A stretch of 42,175 nucleotides of DNA from an uncultured Allofournierella sp. (GTDB lineage: Bacteria > Bacillota > Clostridia > Oscillospirales > Ruminococcaceae): contig CALWNE010000038.1 in NCBI GenBank assembly GCA_944382705.1, positions 1 through 42,175 of the forward strand. Reading direction: 5' to 3'. Below, one piece after another: positions 32,901 through 40,416 of this stretch. Below the pieces are notes generated by a model that searched no databases, was not told the origin of the DNA, and worked only from the letters and a program-made list of their open reading frames with translations. Made by a program: the position numbers and the translations under genes. Within the stretch, counting starts at the first letter, position 1, and each line of letters begins with the position of its first letter.

Positions 32901-33364
32901 AGTAAATCGGTGGTAAATTCCTTAGCGTGATGGTAGGGGTACAACCCAGTAACGCTATCCACATGGGTATGCCCGTCTAATTTTTCCACACAGCCCACAA
33001 AATACAAAGGATTACCGGTAACAGGGTCAGCATACACTTTGCCCTTACTACGAACGGAAACATACGAACCGTTTACACAACGAACTTGATACTCTTGGCT
33101 ATAATCCTGCTCAGGATGAGTAAGTACATGTTGAATTGCACGGGTGATGCGCTCGCGGTCATCAGGGTGAATTAACTCATTCCACAAGCGATCGCCATCC
33201 ACCAAGTAACGGCTTTTAAATCCAAATTCCCGGCGCATAGTTTCTGAAATCAAGTAGGTGTTTTCGGGGATGTTGGATGCAAATACAAAGTGGGGGGAGG
33301 ATTCTGCGATTGCTTCGTAAAAAAATTCGATGTCGTTTATTGATGAAAATATTTCTTGAGGCAT
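29981..33364 (-). CDS. PAS-GGDEF(degenerate)-EAL-PAS-PAS-PAS-GGDEF cyclic-di-GMP protein
   Basis: An 1127-residue cytoplasmic signalling protein with no membrane segment. Order: PAS (about 15-130); degenerate GGDEF (135-290, active-site loop RQDGDRF at 206-212); EAL (300-555) with key residues kept (E336, N394, E426, MDDFGTGYSSL 455-465, K477, VEGVET 512-517, Q533); three related PAS units (580-695, 705-830, 835-955); intact GGDEF (960-1127, GRYGGDEF at 1041-1048). So it may both degrade and make cyclic-di-GMP. The three PAS units repeat a signature (SPTHQPDGQLS, SPTYQPDGQLS, HTPERQPNGILS), showing internal duplication. Single gene with its own promoter region. Confidence 0.93.
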   Translation of the reverse strand: MPQEIFSSINDIEFFYEAIAESSPHFVFASNIPENTYLISETMRREFGFKSRYLVDGDRLWNELIHPDDRERITRAIQHVLTHPEQDYSQEYQVRCVNGSYVSVRSKGKVYADPVTGNPLYFVGCVEKLDGHTHVDSVTGLYPYHHAKEFTTDLLCKQQSGAVMAMDLDNFANINILYGHSFGDAVMRVAVAKVLSILPAGSQMFRQDGDRFLAVCPQATAEDMAELFRNIQLLGQQKHNIDNIDYHFTFSAGIVMFEPSQTWEQIIRNASVALQDAKEAGKNIFRFHQQDLLNHKLYNRQLSNELISCVKNGFEGFSVVFQPILDVRNVLLVGAETLLRYQSSTRGPVSPAEFIPLLENSGVMPEVGMWVLRTALEHCKSWIEYCPTFQLHVNVSLQQMLSSDFCKQVVSCLDDTGVPASNVVLELTESLLSNNEYDTIETLNYLRQVGLKIAMDDFGTGYSSLGRLQRFPIDIVKIDRCFVTALQEGQTQHKFLRSIIELCHNAGFSVCVEGVETLDELNTLYYMYGDTFQGFYVSGGVPAPAFFERFINRNQLKQYHHGLSPIAKEDIAQAWSADLLNEMVESSPIGINIWSEELENIACNQACVDLFEIENKAIYFDRFFELSPTHQPDGQLSSVLLTAYLRKAFATGRKVFFWMHQKLNGEPIPTKVTLVRIKHQGRYIVAAYTQDMRDKLLAQQADERAVELLHQIIHATPLCVNVWSEKYEIIQCNQHAIKLFDLNNEQEYLDKFFLLSPTYQPDGQLSAIKAHAYIAEAFEKGYVRFHWNHCRLDGTPIPAEITLTRISVQDESMVVGYIRDMRDQLKAEAEIRFMNEHMRKILDTVPMGYAEYDNQMRMCNHNSELLHILGLEGESKLDCLCCHTPERQPNGILSDTVFSNKFHEALAHGDAAFEFVLQDQEGAPLPAKLTMRRAHKHDSEFIILFVQDLRELKGMYTLNNRLREIALFDSLTGCYNRATFMEKLKQRAELIEPTEQYPLILMDIDHFKQINDTYGHLVGDTVLKNVIEVLHNHLPDDTLVGRYGGDEFTIQPGAMNQESLKQCLENLVTQVNDLRIITNSEVIYPTVSLGVCSAIDFHNWDDSLHKADLALYQVKKLSRNGYKIFEE

Positions 33365-33573
33365 AAAGTCGTAGGTTCCTTCACAAAAATTGATTGCAGA
33401 TGAAAATATAGATGAGAAAGTCTCTTGTTATACAATAATATAATATAAAGTAAAACCCCAATTATGTAAAGAGTTTGCAGTGTTTAAATAACGAATTTCA
33501 GGGTATAGGAGCAAAGAACATTGTGCCGCCCAAAGTATCGCTCAAACTTTGTTATTTTTTTGCCGTCAAATCA
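33365..33573. other. AT-rich divergent spacer
   Basis: No gene seen. On the minus strand a TTTACT / TATAAC pair at 16-bp spacing (about 33430-33457) could be the promoter of the GGDEF/EAL gene, whose ATG at 33364 is preceded by AAGGA. No operator or structured RNA is recognised. Confidence 0.35.
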
Positions 33574-33601
33574 TTGACAAAGTTCACTTGCTGAGTATAA
33601 T
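33574..33601 (+). promoter_or_regulatory. Near-consensus promoter of the NADH oxidase gene
   Basis: TTGACA (33574-33579), 16-bp spacer, TATAAT (33596-33601): both hexamers match the sigma-A consensus exactly. It predicts strong constitutive transcription, beginning about 57 nt before the ATG. Confidence 0.9.
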
Positions 33602-33664
33602 TAAAGGCAGACAGACATCCGTACAGGATGAAATGTGCTGAATTTTGAAAGTGAGGAACCAACC

Positions 33665-34996
33665 ATGGATATCGTAGTAATTGGCGCAAATCATGCAGGC
33701 ATTGCAGCGATTAATACCATTTTGCAGCAATACCCCCAGGACAAAGTTCATGTGTTCGATCAGGACGACCATATCAGCTTTTTAGGTTGTGGTATGGCCC
33801 TGTGGATTGGTCATCAAATCGACAAACCCGATAATCTGTTCTATTCTTCCGCACAGCAGCTACAGGAAAAAGGAGCGGATGTTCATGTAAATACTGTTGT
33901 AGACCGAGTGGATTACCAAAATAAAATCGTTTATGCCACCACCCAGCAGGGCGAAAGCATTGCCCAGAAGTACGACAAGCTCATTTTGGCCACCGGCTCC
34001 CAGCCTATCTGTCCCGCACTGCCCGGCATGGATTTGGAGAATGTCCAGTTTGTAAAACAGTTTCAGGATGCACAGGCCGTTGTGGATAAACTGGCCGATG
34101 ACTCCATCCGACAGGTTACCGTTGTAGGTGCCGGCTACATTGGTGTGGAGCTGGCGGAGGCATTTGTGCGCAATGGCCGCAAAACTCGTTTGGTGGACTG
34201 TGCGCCCACCTGCCTGGCAAGCTACTACGACCCGGATTTCTGCCAGGCAATGGCGGAGCATATGTCTCAAAACGGGGTAGAGATGTGCTTTGGCCGTAAG
34301 GTAGAGGCCATTGAAGGTGAACATGGCAAGGTTACTCGCATTGTAACCGACAATGGCACTTTTGATACCGATATGGTGGTGTTCGCCATCGGATTCCGTC
34401 CCAATACGGAGCTGGGTAAGGACCATCTGGAATTGATGCGTGGTGCTTATCTGGTGGATCGCTGCCAGCGCACCAGCGACCCGGATGTGTACGCAATTGG
34501 CGACTGCGCTACTGTATACAACAATGCACTTAAAAAGCAGGATTACATCGCACTGGCTACTAATGCTGTGCGCTCCGGTATTCTGGCTGCCCACAATGCC
34601 TGCGGAACTCACATGGAAAGCCCCGGCGTGCAGGGTTCCAACGGAATTTCCATCTGGGGCCTGAACCTGTTCAGCACGGGCCTGACCAAAACCAAGGCAG
34701 AGCAGGCTGGCCTGGATGTACTCACCACTGAGTTTACAGATTGGCAGAAGGCCGCTTTCCTGGAAAAGGGAAACACCAAAACCACCCTGCGGATTGTATA
34801 CGATAAGGCAAGCCGTGTCATCCTGGGTGCACAGCTTATGTCCGACTATGATGTTTCCATGGGTCTGCATCTGTTCTCATTGGCCATTCAGCAGGGAATG
34901 ACCATCGATGAACTGAAATTGCTGGATTTGTTCTTCCTGCCGCACTTCAATCAGCCCTACAACTACATCACCATGGCTGCGCTGAACGCCAAATAA
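33665..34996 (+). CDS. nox: FAD-dependent NADH oxidase / CoA-disulfide reductase family
   Basis: A 443-residue flavoprotein. N-terminal FAD motif IVVIGANHAGIAAINTI, the single redox cysteine in SFLGCGMALWIG (about Cys42), a second Rossmann motif (VTVVGAGYIGVELAEAF), the YAIGDCATVYN flavin motif and a C-terminal dimerisation domain. Enzymes with this cysteine include H2O-forming NADH oxidase, which clears O2 while regenerating NAD+; CoA-disulfide reductases are close relatives and cannot be excluded. ATG 33665 is chosen over the in-frame upstream TTG-type start because of GTGAGGA upstream and family alignment at MDIVVIG. The consensus promoter suggests high expression. Confidence 0.9.
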   Translation: MDIVVIGANHAGIAAINTILQQYPQDKVHVFDQDDHISFLGCGMALWIGHQIDKPDNLFYSSAQQLQEKGADVHVNTVVDRVDYQNKIVYATTQQGESIAQKYDKLILATGSQPICPALPGMDLENVQFVKQFQDAQAVVDKLADDSIRQVTVVGAGYIGVELAEAFVRNGRKTRLVDCAPTCLASYYDPDFCQAMAEHMSQNGVEMCFGRKVEAIEGEHGKVTRIVTDNGTFDTDMVVFAIGFRPNTELGKDHLELMRGAYLVDRCQRTSDPDVYAIGDCATVYNNALKKQDYIALATNAVRSGILAAHNACGTHMESPGVQGSNGISIWGLNLFSTGLTKTKAEQAGLDVLTTEFTDWQKAAFLEKGNTKTTLRIVYDKASRVILGAQLMSDYDVSMGLHLFSLAIQQGMTIDELKLLDLFFLPHFNQPYNYITMAALNAK

Positions 34997-35080
34997 CCAT
35001 TGCGCAAGCAGATTTGCTTGTAGATTTCACAAACTGTTCTTATTTAGAGTTGATTTGTACACATGGTGTTCAAAAACAGA

Positions 35081-35089
35081 TGCTATACT
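35081..35089 (+). promoter_or_regulatory. Extended -10 promoter ahead of a small gene
   Basis: TGCTATACT: TG-n followed by TATACT, no good -35 at normal spacing. It lies about 55 nt before a 44-codon frame with a purine-rich ribosome site, and about 85 nt after the nox stop. Confidence 0.5.
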
Positions 35090-35144
35090 ACGACCATACA
35101 GTTCTTTTAGAATTGTGAATTTGTAAAAAGGGGGGTATAACCCT

Positions 35145-35279
35145 ATGATCGAATTCCGGTACATTCTTCAGCAATGGATGCTTCGCCTGTCCATTTCCAA
35201 CCGAGCCTGGCAGCAATTAAGCCAGTGGGGTGTGCTGCCCACCTGGCTGCAGCCGATTACCCGGCGGGTGCGCCGCTAA
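35145..35279 (+). CDS. Possible 44-residue small protein of unknown function
   Basis: ATG 35145 follows an AAAAGGGGGG ribosome-site-like run by about 10 nt and an extended -10 promoter. The product reads MIEFRYILQQWMLRLSISNR and continues with Trp-rich sequence to a strongly basic end (ITRRVRR). It has four Trp and a predicted amphipathic character. It could be a membrane-active, nucleic-acid-binding or regulatory peptide, but no family is recognised. It is too short for most gene finders. A terminator follows about 100 nt after its stop. The separate promoter and ribosome site are the main support. Confidence 0.45.
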   Translation: MIEFRYILQQWMLRLSISNRAWQQLSQWGVLPTWLQPITRRVRR

Positions 35280-35376
35280 CTGTAATGCCTAGTATTGAAA
35301 TCTGTGATTGCTGCACTGCCTGCATCCGTATCTGCAAGTATCTGATGCAGTCCCCATGCAAAAACAATATAGCACA

Positions 35377-35424
35377 AAAGACCGAACCCTGGCTGTAAGG
35401 CCAGCGGTTCGGTCTTTCTTTTTT
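35377..35424. terminator. Bidirectional terminator between small gene and 7-alpha-HSDH-like gene
   Basis: AAAGACCGAACC (35377-35388) pairs with GGTTCGGTCTTT (35406-35417), with an inner CTGGC/GCCAG stem and one bulged base, and T-rich tail. It separates convergent units; the SDR gene ends about 75 bp away on the other strand. Confidence 0.88.
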
Positions 35425-35498
35425 AGCTCAATAATCAGCGAAAACCCGGCCCGCACAATGCGGGCCGGGCAAAGCGGCGATTTAAAATAGCGATGGAA

Positions 35499-36296
35499 TC
35501 AACCCTTGCCAGACATCTCACCGTAGTGGCTGAACATGGGGGAGGGCATTCCAAAACCGCCAGCTACCGGCAAATCTTCACCGGTGATAAATGCAGATTG
35601 GTCGCTGGCCAAAAAGACACAGGCATTGGCGATATCATCCGGCTGGCCAGGGCGGCGCAGAGGCACGGTTTTAAGGAAGGTATTCAAAAATTCCGGGCTC
35701 ATGTTCTTCATGGCTGCATCGGTGGCAATAAAACCGGGCAAAATTGTATTGGCCCGTATACCGGCGTGTGCATACTGGGTGGCAATGTTTTTGGTCAGGA
35801 ACATGATGGAGGACTTTGCAACACCGTAGCCAATGCGGTACATATCGGGGTATTTACCGCCAACAGAAGCAATGTTCACAATGGAGCCGCCGCCGGTTTT
35901 TACCATGGAGGCTACGGCTGCCTGGCAGGTGTCGTATACGCTGCGCAGGTTGTTGTTTACGATGTTCATGAAATCTTCTCCGCTGGTGTGCAGCAGGTCG
36001 AAATCCTTTTTAACATCCGTGGAGCCATAGTTGTTTACCAAAATATCAATGCGGCCTTCCTTGGCAATCACTTCCTCCACGCTGGTACGGAAGGTCTCTG
36101 GTTTATCCGCATCAAACAGGCAAACGCCGCCCTTTAAGCCTTTTTGTGCAAGCTCATCCACCAGCTGCTGGCCAGCTTCCAAACGGCGTACTGCAAAATA
36201 AACAGTAGCACCTTGCTCAGCCAGTGCCTGGGCGCAGACCAGGCCGATGCCACGGGTAGAGGAGGTAATCATTGCGACTTTGTTTTGTAAAATCAT
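35499..36296 (-). CDS. hdhA: Short-chain dehydrogenase, 7-alpha-hydroxysteroid dehydrogenase-like
   Basis: A 265-residue classical SDR. Cofactor motif TSSTRGIGLVCAQALAEQG, NNYGSTDV (variant of NNAG), catalytic Ser in IVNIASVGG, YxxxK as YGVAKSS, and a C-terminal PVAGGFGMPSPM lid. The TSSTRGIG, VRRLEAGQ and NNYGSTDV stretches and the tail recall clostridial 7-alpha-HSDHs that oxidise the 7-hydroxyl of bile acids; Arg in VRRLEAGQ would fit NADP(H). This family recall, not a search, is the basis for the symbol. Another small-alcohol or ketone substrate is possible. AAAGGAG precedes ATG 36296. No bai operon genes are nearby. Confidence 0.72.
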   Translation of the reverse strand: MILQNKVAMITSSTRGIGLVCAQALAEQGATVYFAVRRLEAGQQLVDELAQKGLKGGVCLFDADKPETFRTSVEEVIAKEGRIDILVNNYGSTDVKKDFDLLHTSGEDFMNIVNNNLRSVYDTCQAAVASMVKTGGGSIVNIASVGGKYPDMYRIGYGVAKSSIMFLTKNIATQYAHAGIRANTILPGFIATDAAMKNMSPEFLNTFLKTVPLRRPGQPDDIANACVFLASDQSAFITGEDLPVAGGFGMPSPMFSHYGEMSGKG

Positions 36297-36471
36297 GAAA
36301 AAAACTCCTTTCGTTGGTTGCAGTTCAACAACATTCTAAAAACGATTCCTTTTTAATTGTAAATTAGATATAAAATTAACTTTGTTCGCAACGCTTGGTT
36401 TGTTTTATTTTACAAAACCGTGGCTTTTCTGTAAAGAGACCATGTCACACAAGATAATTTTGAAATTGCGG

Positions 36472-36500
36472 TTTAAAAGAAGGGAACTGCGGCCTATACT
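36472..36500 (+). promoter_or_regulatory. Likely promoter of the Clp ATPase gene
   Basis: TTTAAA (36472-36477), 17-bp spacer, TATACT (36495-36500), about 30 nt before the ATG. No CIRCE element or clear CtsR repeat is visible nearby. The rest of 36297-36471 is AT-rich and holds no gene. Confidence 0.5.
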
Positions 36501-36535
36501 GGGGGTACTACCAAAAAAGGGGGCATAACAAGGCC

Positions 36536-38845
36536 ATGGGCTACCGTTTTCGATTCAAAGGATTTTCACGCAGCGCAGCAAAAATGCTGAATCATGCGCT
36601 TCATATTGCAGGGGAATCGGGGCACTCTCAAGTAGGTACGCACCACATTTTGCTGGCTATTTTGCAAACGGATCACACCCCAGCGGCTGCACTGCTGCAA
36701 AACCACCATATTGAACGGGTAGCAGTACAAGGAAAATTGCGTCAGTTGCCCGCGGGCCGAAGCTGCCGCCTGGCACCAAAAGACTTTATGCCGGAAAGCT
36801 GCAAAATACTGGATCTGGCTCTGCTAGGTGCCAGGTCGGCCCAGATGCGGGAGGCGCAGTGCGAGCATATTTTGTGTTCCATTCTGGAGGATGCAAACTG
36901 CACCGCCAGCCAGTGGCTGGTACAGCTTGGGCTGGATTTGAACGAAGCAGCCAAAGAGTGCCGCCAGCTTTCGGGGCAGTTGGTCATGCCGCTGCTGCCC
37001 AAAATCCCCAGCCAGAATATGCGCTTTGCCAAAGCGGGCGAAAAATATGGCCGAGATTTGACCCGGCTTGCTCTGGAAGGTCAGTTGGACCCTGTACTCT
37101 GCCGGGAAAACGAGGTGGAGCGGATGATACAGATTTTATGCCGCCGCCAAAAAAACAATCCCTGCCTAGTGGGGGAACCTGGGGTGGGCAAAACCGCTTT
37201 GGCCGAGGCGCTGGCCCAGCGTATTGCAGCGGGGCAGGTGCCAGGTAAGCTGGAGGGTAAACGGCTGCTGAGCCTGGATATGGCTGCCCTGGTGGCAGGC
37301 ACCAAATATCGGGGTGATTTTGAGGAGCGTTTCAAGGGATTGCTGGAGGACATCAGCCGGGAAAAAAACACCATCCTGTTTATTGATGAAGTGCATATTC
37401 TGGTGGGGGCCGGTGCGGCAGAAGGCTCCATTGATGCGGCCAACATCTTAAAACCGCTGCTGGCACGCAGTGAATTGCAGCTGATTGGCGCAACCACCCA
37501 GGAAGAATACCGCCGCTGCATCCAAAAAGATACCGCCTTTGAACGGCGATTTGCGCAGGTGCTGGTGGATGAACCCAGCCCACCCCAGGCGGTGCGCATC
37601 TTACAGGGTCTGGCAGCACGGTACGAAAATTACCATGGAGTAAAAATTCCGGAAGCCACTCTGGCGGCAGCGGTAGAACTTTCGGTACGGTATCTGCCAG
37701 GGCGCTTTCTCCCGGATAAAGCCATTGACCTGCTGGACGAAGCGGCGGCCTGTTTGCAGATCCAGCGCACCGGTCAAACCACCCTGACACTGCAGCGGGA
37801 CGATTTGGCTCAGGTAATTGCTCGAGCCACAGGGGTGCCTGCCCAGCGCATTACCGAGGAGCGCCGCCAGCGGCTTAATGGTTTGGAGTCGGTGCTGGCG
37901 CAGCAGGTGGTGGGGCAGAGCAGTGCGGTGTCGGCAGTGGCGGGAGCCATCCGAAGGGCCAGCACCGGACTGCGAGATGGACGCAGACCCATGGGCGCCA
38001 TGTTGTTCTTGGGCCCTACCGGCGTGGGCAAAACCCATCTGGCTCAATCTCTGGCCTGCCAATGGTTTGGAACCGAAAAGGCATTGATTCGGCTGGATAT
38101 GAGTGAATATATGGAAGCGCACTCTGCTGCAAAGCTGATTGGAGCACCGCCCGGCTATGTGGGCCACGGAGAGGGCGGGTTGCTAACCGAAGCAGTGCGT
38201 CGCCGCCCCTATGCCGTGGTGCTGTTTGACGAAATCGAAAAAGCACACCCCGATGTAACAAATCTGCTTTTGCAGATTTTGGAGGAAGGCTGCCTTACGG
38301 ATACCCTGGGCCGCAAAGCGGATTTTTGCAATACCATTGTGCTGCTTACCTCCAACCTGGGGGCCAGGCATCTCAGCGGCCAAAGTGGTCAGGTTGGGTT
38401 TTTGCAGGGGCAGGAAGCCCAGCTGGCCCAGCAAAAGCAGATGGTTCTGGAGGAAGCCCGCCGTTATTTCAGGCCAGAGCTCTTGGGCCGCTTGGATGAA
38501 CTGGTGGTGTTTACCCCGCTGGGCCAGCAGGCACTGGAGCAGATTACCGTTCACCTGCTGCAAGAGCTGGAACAACGGGCCTTTACGGCAGGTTATCAGC
38601 TTACCCATACCGCTGGCCTGGTGCAGGAGCTAAGCCGCCGAGCCTGCAAAACCTACGGAGCGCGAGAACTGCGCCGAGAGATTGGCCGGGCGGTAGAACA
38701 GGCTTTGGCAGATGGGATTGCCCAGGGAATGGTGCAGACCGGCTGCCCATTGGTGGCGGATGTAAACGAAGCTGGCGAGGTTTGGCTGCAAGCCCAACCG
38801 GTACAGGCTCAATCCGAGCCAGTGCTGCAAAATGCAGCAGGGTAA
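36536..38845 (+). CDS. clpC: ClpA/ClpC-type AAA+ unfoldase lacking the middle domain
   Basis: A 769-residue Hsp100. N-domain with two Clp repeats (about 5-150), first AAA+ ring domain (Walker A GEPGVGKT 213-220, Walker B LFIDEVH 281-287, Arg fingers in AFERRFA), second AAA+ domain (Walker A GPTGVGKT 493-500, VVLFDEIEKAH 561-571) and a VGF loop (620-622) of the type that docks on ClpP. Between the two rings only about 20 residues follow LLDEAAACLQIQ before LAQVIARATGVP, so the coiled-coil M-domain of ClpC/ClpB is missing and the layout is that of ClpA. Orphan gene, without ctsR, mcsA or mcsB beside it. Confidence 0.9.
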   Translation: MGYRFRFKGFSRSAAKMLNHALHIAGESGHSQVGTHHILLAILQTDHTPAAALLQNHHIERVAVQGKLRQLPAGRSCRLAPKDFMPESCKILDLALLGARSAQMREAQCEHILCSILEDANCTASQWLVQLGLDLNEAAKECRQLSGQLVMPLLPKIPSQNMRFAKAGEKYGRDLTRLALEGQLDPVLCRENEVERMIQILCRRQKNNPCLVGEPGVGKTALAEALAQRIAAGQVPGKLEGKRLLSLDMAALVAGTKYRGDFEERFKGLLEDISREKNTILFIDEVHILVGAGAAEGSIDAANILKPLLARSELQLIGATTQEEYRRCIQKDTAFERRFAQVLVDEPSPPQAVRILQGLAARYENYHGVKIPEATLAAAVELSVRYLPGRFLPDKAIDLLDEAAACLQIQRTGQTTLTLQRDDLAQVIARATGVPAQRITEERRQRLNGLESVLAQQVVGQSSAVSAVAGAIRRASTGLRDGRRPMGAMLFLGPTGVGKTHLAQSLACQWFGTEKALIRLDMSEYMEAHSAAKLIGAPPGYVGHGEGGLLTEAVRRRPYAVVLFDEIEKAHPDVTNLLLQILEEGCLTDTLGRKADFCNTIVLLTSNLGARHLSGQSGQVGFLQGQEAQLAQQKQMVLEEARRYFRPELLGRLDELVVFTPLGQQALEQITVHLLQELEQRAFTAGYQLTHTAGLVQELSRRACKTYGARELRREIGRAVEQALADGIAQGMVQTGCPLVADVNEAGEVWLQAQPVQAQSEPVLQNAAG

Positions 38846-38957
38846 AGGCGGAGGACCTGGCGGCAAAGTAAAAATAAGCATGAGAAAAGGCACTGTGCCA
38901 GCAGAAAACCAGCGATTTTGCCCGGTTGCTGCTGATTGACAAAGAGCACAAACAAAC

Positions 38958-38999
38958 AACCCCGATGGCCGCAAACAAAGTTTGCAGCCGTCGGGGTTT
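38958..38999 (+). terminator. Hairpin after the Clp ATPase gene
   Basis: A 19-bp stem with two G-U/mismatch positions (AACCCCGATGGCCGCAAAC at 38958-38976 with 38980-38998), tight 3-nt loop, then T-rich sequence. It lies about 110 nt past the stop. The rest of the 38846-39104 gap shows no gene. Confidence 0.72.
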
Positions 39000-39104
39000 A
39001 TCTTTGCAGGTTATGGGCTGGGTATCAGCCTTGCCTTGGGCAGGAATGCAGCAATCAGTGTTAAAAAGAACTTGCTTAAAAACGCAAGAGGGGAGTGCCT
39101 TGGT

Positions 39105-39563
39105 TCAGCCTTTTAAAAAAGCGAGAAGCTCACCGGCGTTTTCGTCCGGCTTTACCTTTTCTTTGGCCCACCGGATGATGCCCTCCTCATCAATTAGGTA
39201 GGTGGTACGAACAACGCCCATGCTTACCTTACCGTAGAGTTTCTTCTCCTTCCAAACATCATAGGCTTGAATGGCGGTCAGCTCCTGATCGGCCAGCAGC
39301 AAAAAGGGCAAATCGTATTTTTGAGCAAACTTCAAATGAGAAGCACAGCTGTCTTTGCTTACCCCCACAACCACGGCCCCTTGCTGTTCCAGTTCCTGGT
39401 TCAGCTGGGCAAAAGCCTGTGCCTGGCGGGTGCAGCCGGGGGTGTTATCCCGGGGATAAAAGTACAAAATAACCTTTTTGCCCTTCAGGTCTTCCAGGCT
39501 TACCATCTGGCCGTTTTTATCCGGCAGGCAAAAGGCCGGTGCTTTGGTTCCAACAGTTAACAT
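39105..39563 (-). CDS. bcp: Thioredoxin-dependent peroxiredoxin (Bcp/PrxQ type)
   Basis: A 152-residue cytoplasmic peroxiredoxin reducing H2O2 and organic peroxides. It reads APAFCLPDKNGQMVSLEDLK, then the active site YFYPRDNTPGCTRQAQAF with the peroxidatic Cys in TPGCT, VVVGVSKDSCASHLKFAQ and a C-terminal VRTTYLIDEEGIIRWA. The resolving Cys found five residues after the peroxidatic one in many BCPs is absent (CTRQAQ), so it may be a 1-Cys type or use the Cys in SKDSC. ATG 39563 (MLTVGTKAP) has AAGGAG upstream. It lies downstream of yaaA on the same strand with about 80 bp between. Confidence 0.93.
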   Translation of the reverse strand: MLTVGTKAPAFCLPDKNGQMVSLEDLKGKKVILYFYPRDNTPGCTRQAQAFAQLNQELEQQGAVVVGVSKDSCASHLKFAQKYDLPFLLLADQELTAIQAYDVWKEKKLYGKVSMGVVRTTYLIDEEGIIRWAKEKVKPDENAGELLAFLKG

Positions 39564-39641
39564 AATCTTAAACACTCCTTTGTTTTGGGGTTTATCGTAA
39601 GATAAGAAGGCTGGCACTTGGCAAGCCTTTTGTGCAAAAAG

Positions 39642-40400
39642 TCAGTCGCCTTGGGGTTCCGTCTGCACAAAAACAAGATGCTGTGCAGTGGAGCGCTGAG
39701 CGTCATACATAAAACCAAACCGGTTAAAGCCGGTTAAGTCCTGGGGGGTCTGGCAGTTGCACTCGGCGGCATACCGAACCATAGCGCCCCGGGCCATCTT
39801 AGCCAGAGTAGCCTTTTCGGTGATTTTGTCCCCAGTGCGCTGGCCAAAGGTGACTTGCACCAGCTCCACACCGGCAGAAAGTTTGCCCTGTACGCATTTA
39901 GAGTACTCTTTAGAAGCCAGATTTACCAGGCAATTTGTTTCCTGTGAAAGGGCATCGGCAAGCCGATTGCCCCAAAATTCATACAAGGTTTTAAAACTGG
40001 CACCGCTGGGTTTTGCCTGCATTTCCAACCGGTAGGGTGCCACGCCATCCAGCGGACGCAGCAGCCCATAAAAGCCAGAAAGAATGCGCAGGTGCTCCTG
40101 CACATAATCCAGCTGTTCCTGCGTAAAAACATCCGGTGCCATGTACTGGTATTGAATGCCCTCGTAGGCAAACAGTGCCGGGGTGAGGTTGCGTTCCAGG
40201 TTCATCTGCTGAACTCGCTGGTAGTTCAGCTGGGCAAGGGCATCGTTGCACTTCCAGAGGGCCTTGCATTGAGGTAAGCTCAAGGTACGCAGATAGGCAA
40301 GCAGCTGCCGGGCATCTTCCAAAAACAGCGGGGTGCCGGCGGTAGCAAAGCTATCGGTATCCATCTTCATCTTTTTTGCAGGGGAGATAATAAACCGCAT
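39642..40400 (-). CDS. yaaA: Peroxide-stress protein YaaA (DUF328)
   Basis: A 252-residue protein of the YaaA family, which limits free iron and DNA damage under H2O2 stress. It starts MRFIISPAKKMKMDTDSF and has FAYEGIQYQYMAPDVF, ILSGFYGLLRPLDGVAPYRL, the FWGNRLADAL and NLASKEYSK segments, and RGAMVRYAAE near the end, all typical. AAAGGAG stands before ATG 40400. It lies 16 bp after dnaC and ahead of bcp, linking replication genes with peroxide defence in one minus-strand unit. Confidence 0.95.
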   Translation of the reverse strand: MRFIISPAKKMKMDTDSFATAGTPLFLEDARQLLAYLRTLSLPQCKALWKCNDALAQLNYQRVQQMNLERNLTPALFAYEGIQYQYMAPDVFTQEQLDYVQEHLRILSGFYGLLRPLDGVAPYRLEMQAKPSGASFKTLYEFWGNRLADALSQETNCLVNLASKEYSKCVQGKLSAGVELVQVTFGQRTGDKITEKATLAKMARGAMVRYAAECNCQTPQDLTGFNRFGFMYDAQRSTAQHLVFVQTEPQGD

Positions 40401-40416
40401 ACCCAGGCAGTCTCCT

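Noticed and set aside
35285..35398. 37-codon Cys-rich frame as a confirmed gene
   Set aside because: No ribosome site of its own and its end overlaps the terminator stem; kept only as a point to check.
36316..36328. GTTG-N5-CAAC upstream of the 7-alpha-HSDH-like gene as a second copy of the hcp operator
   Set aside because: Spacing differs (5 instead of 6) and arms are shorter, so the match is within chance.
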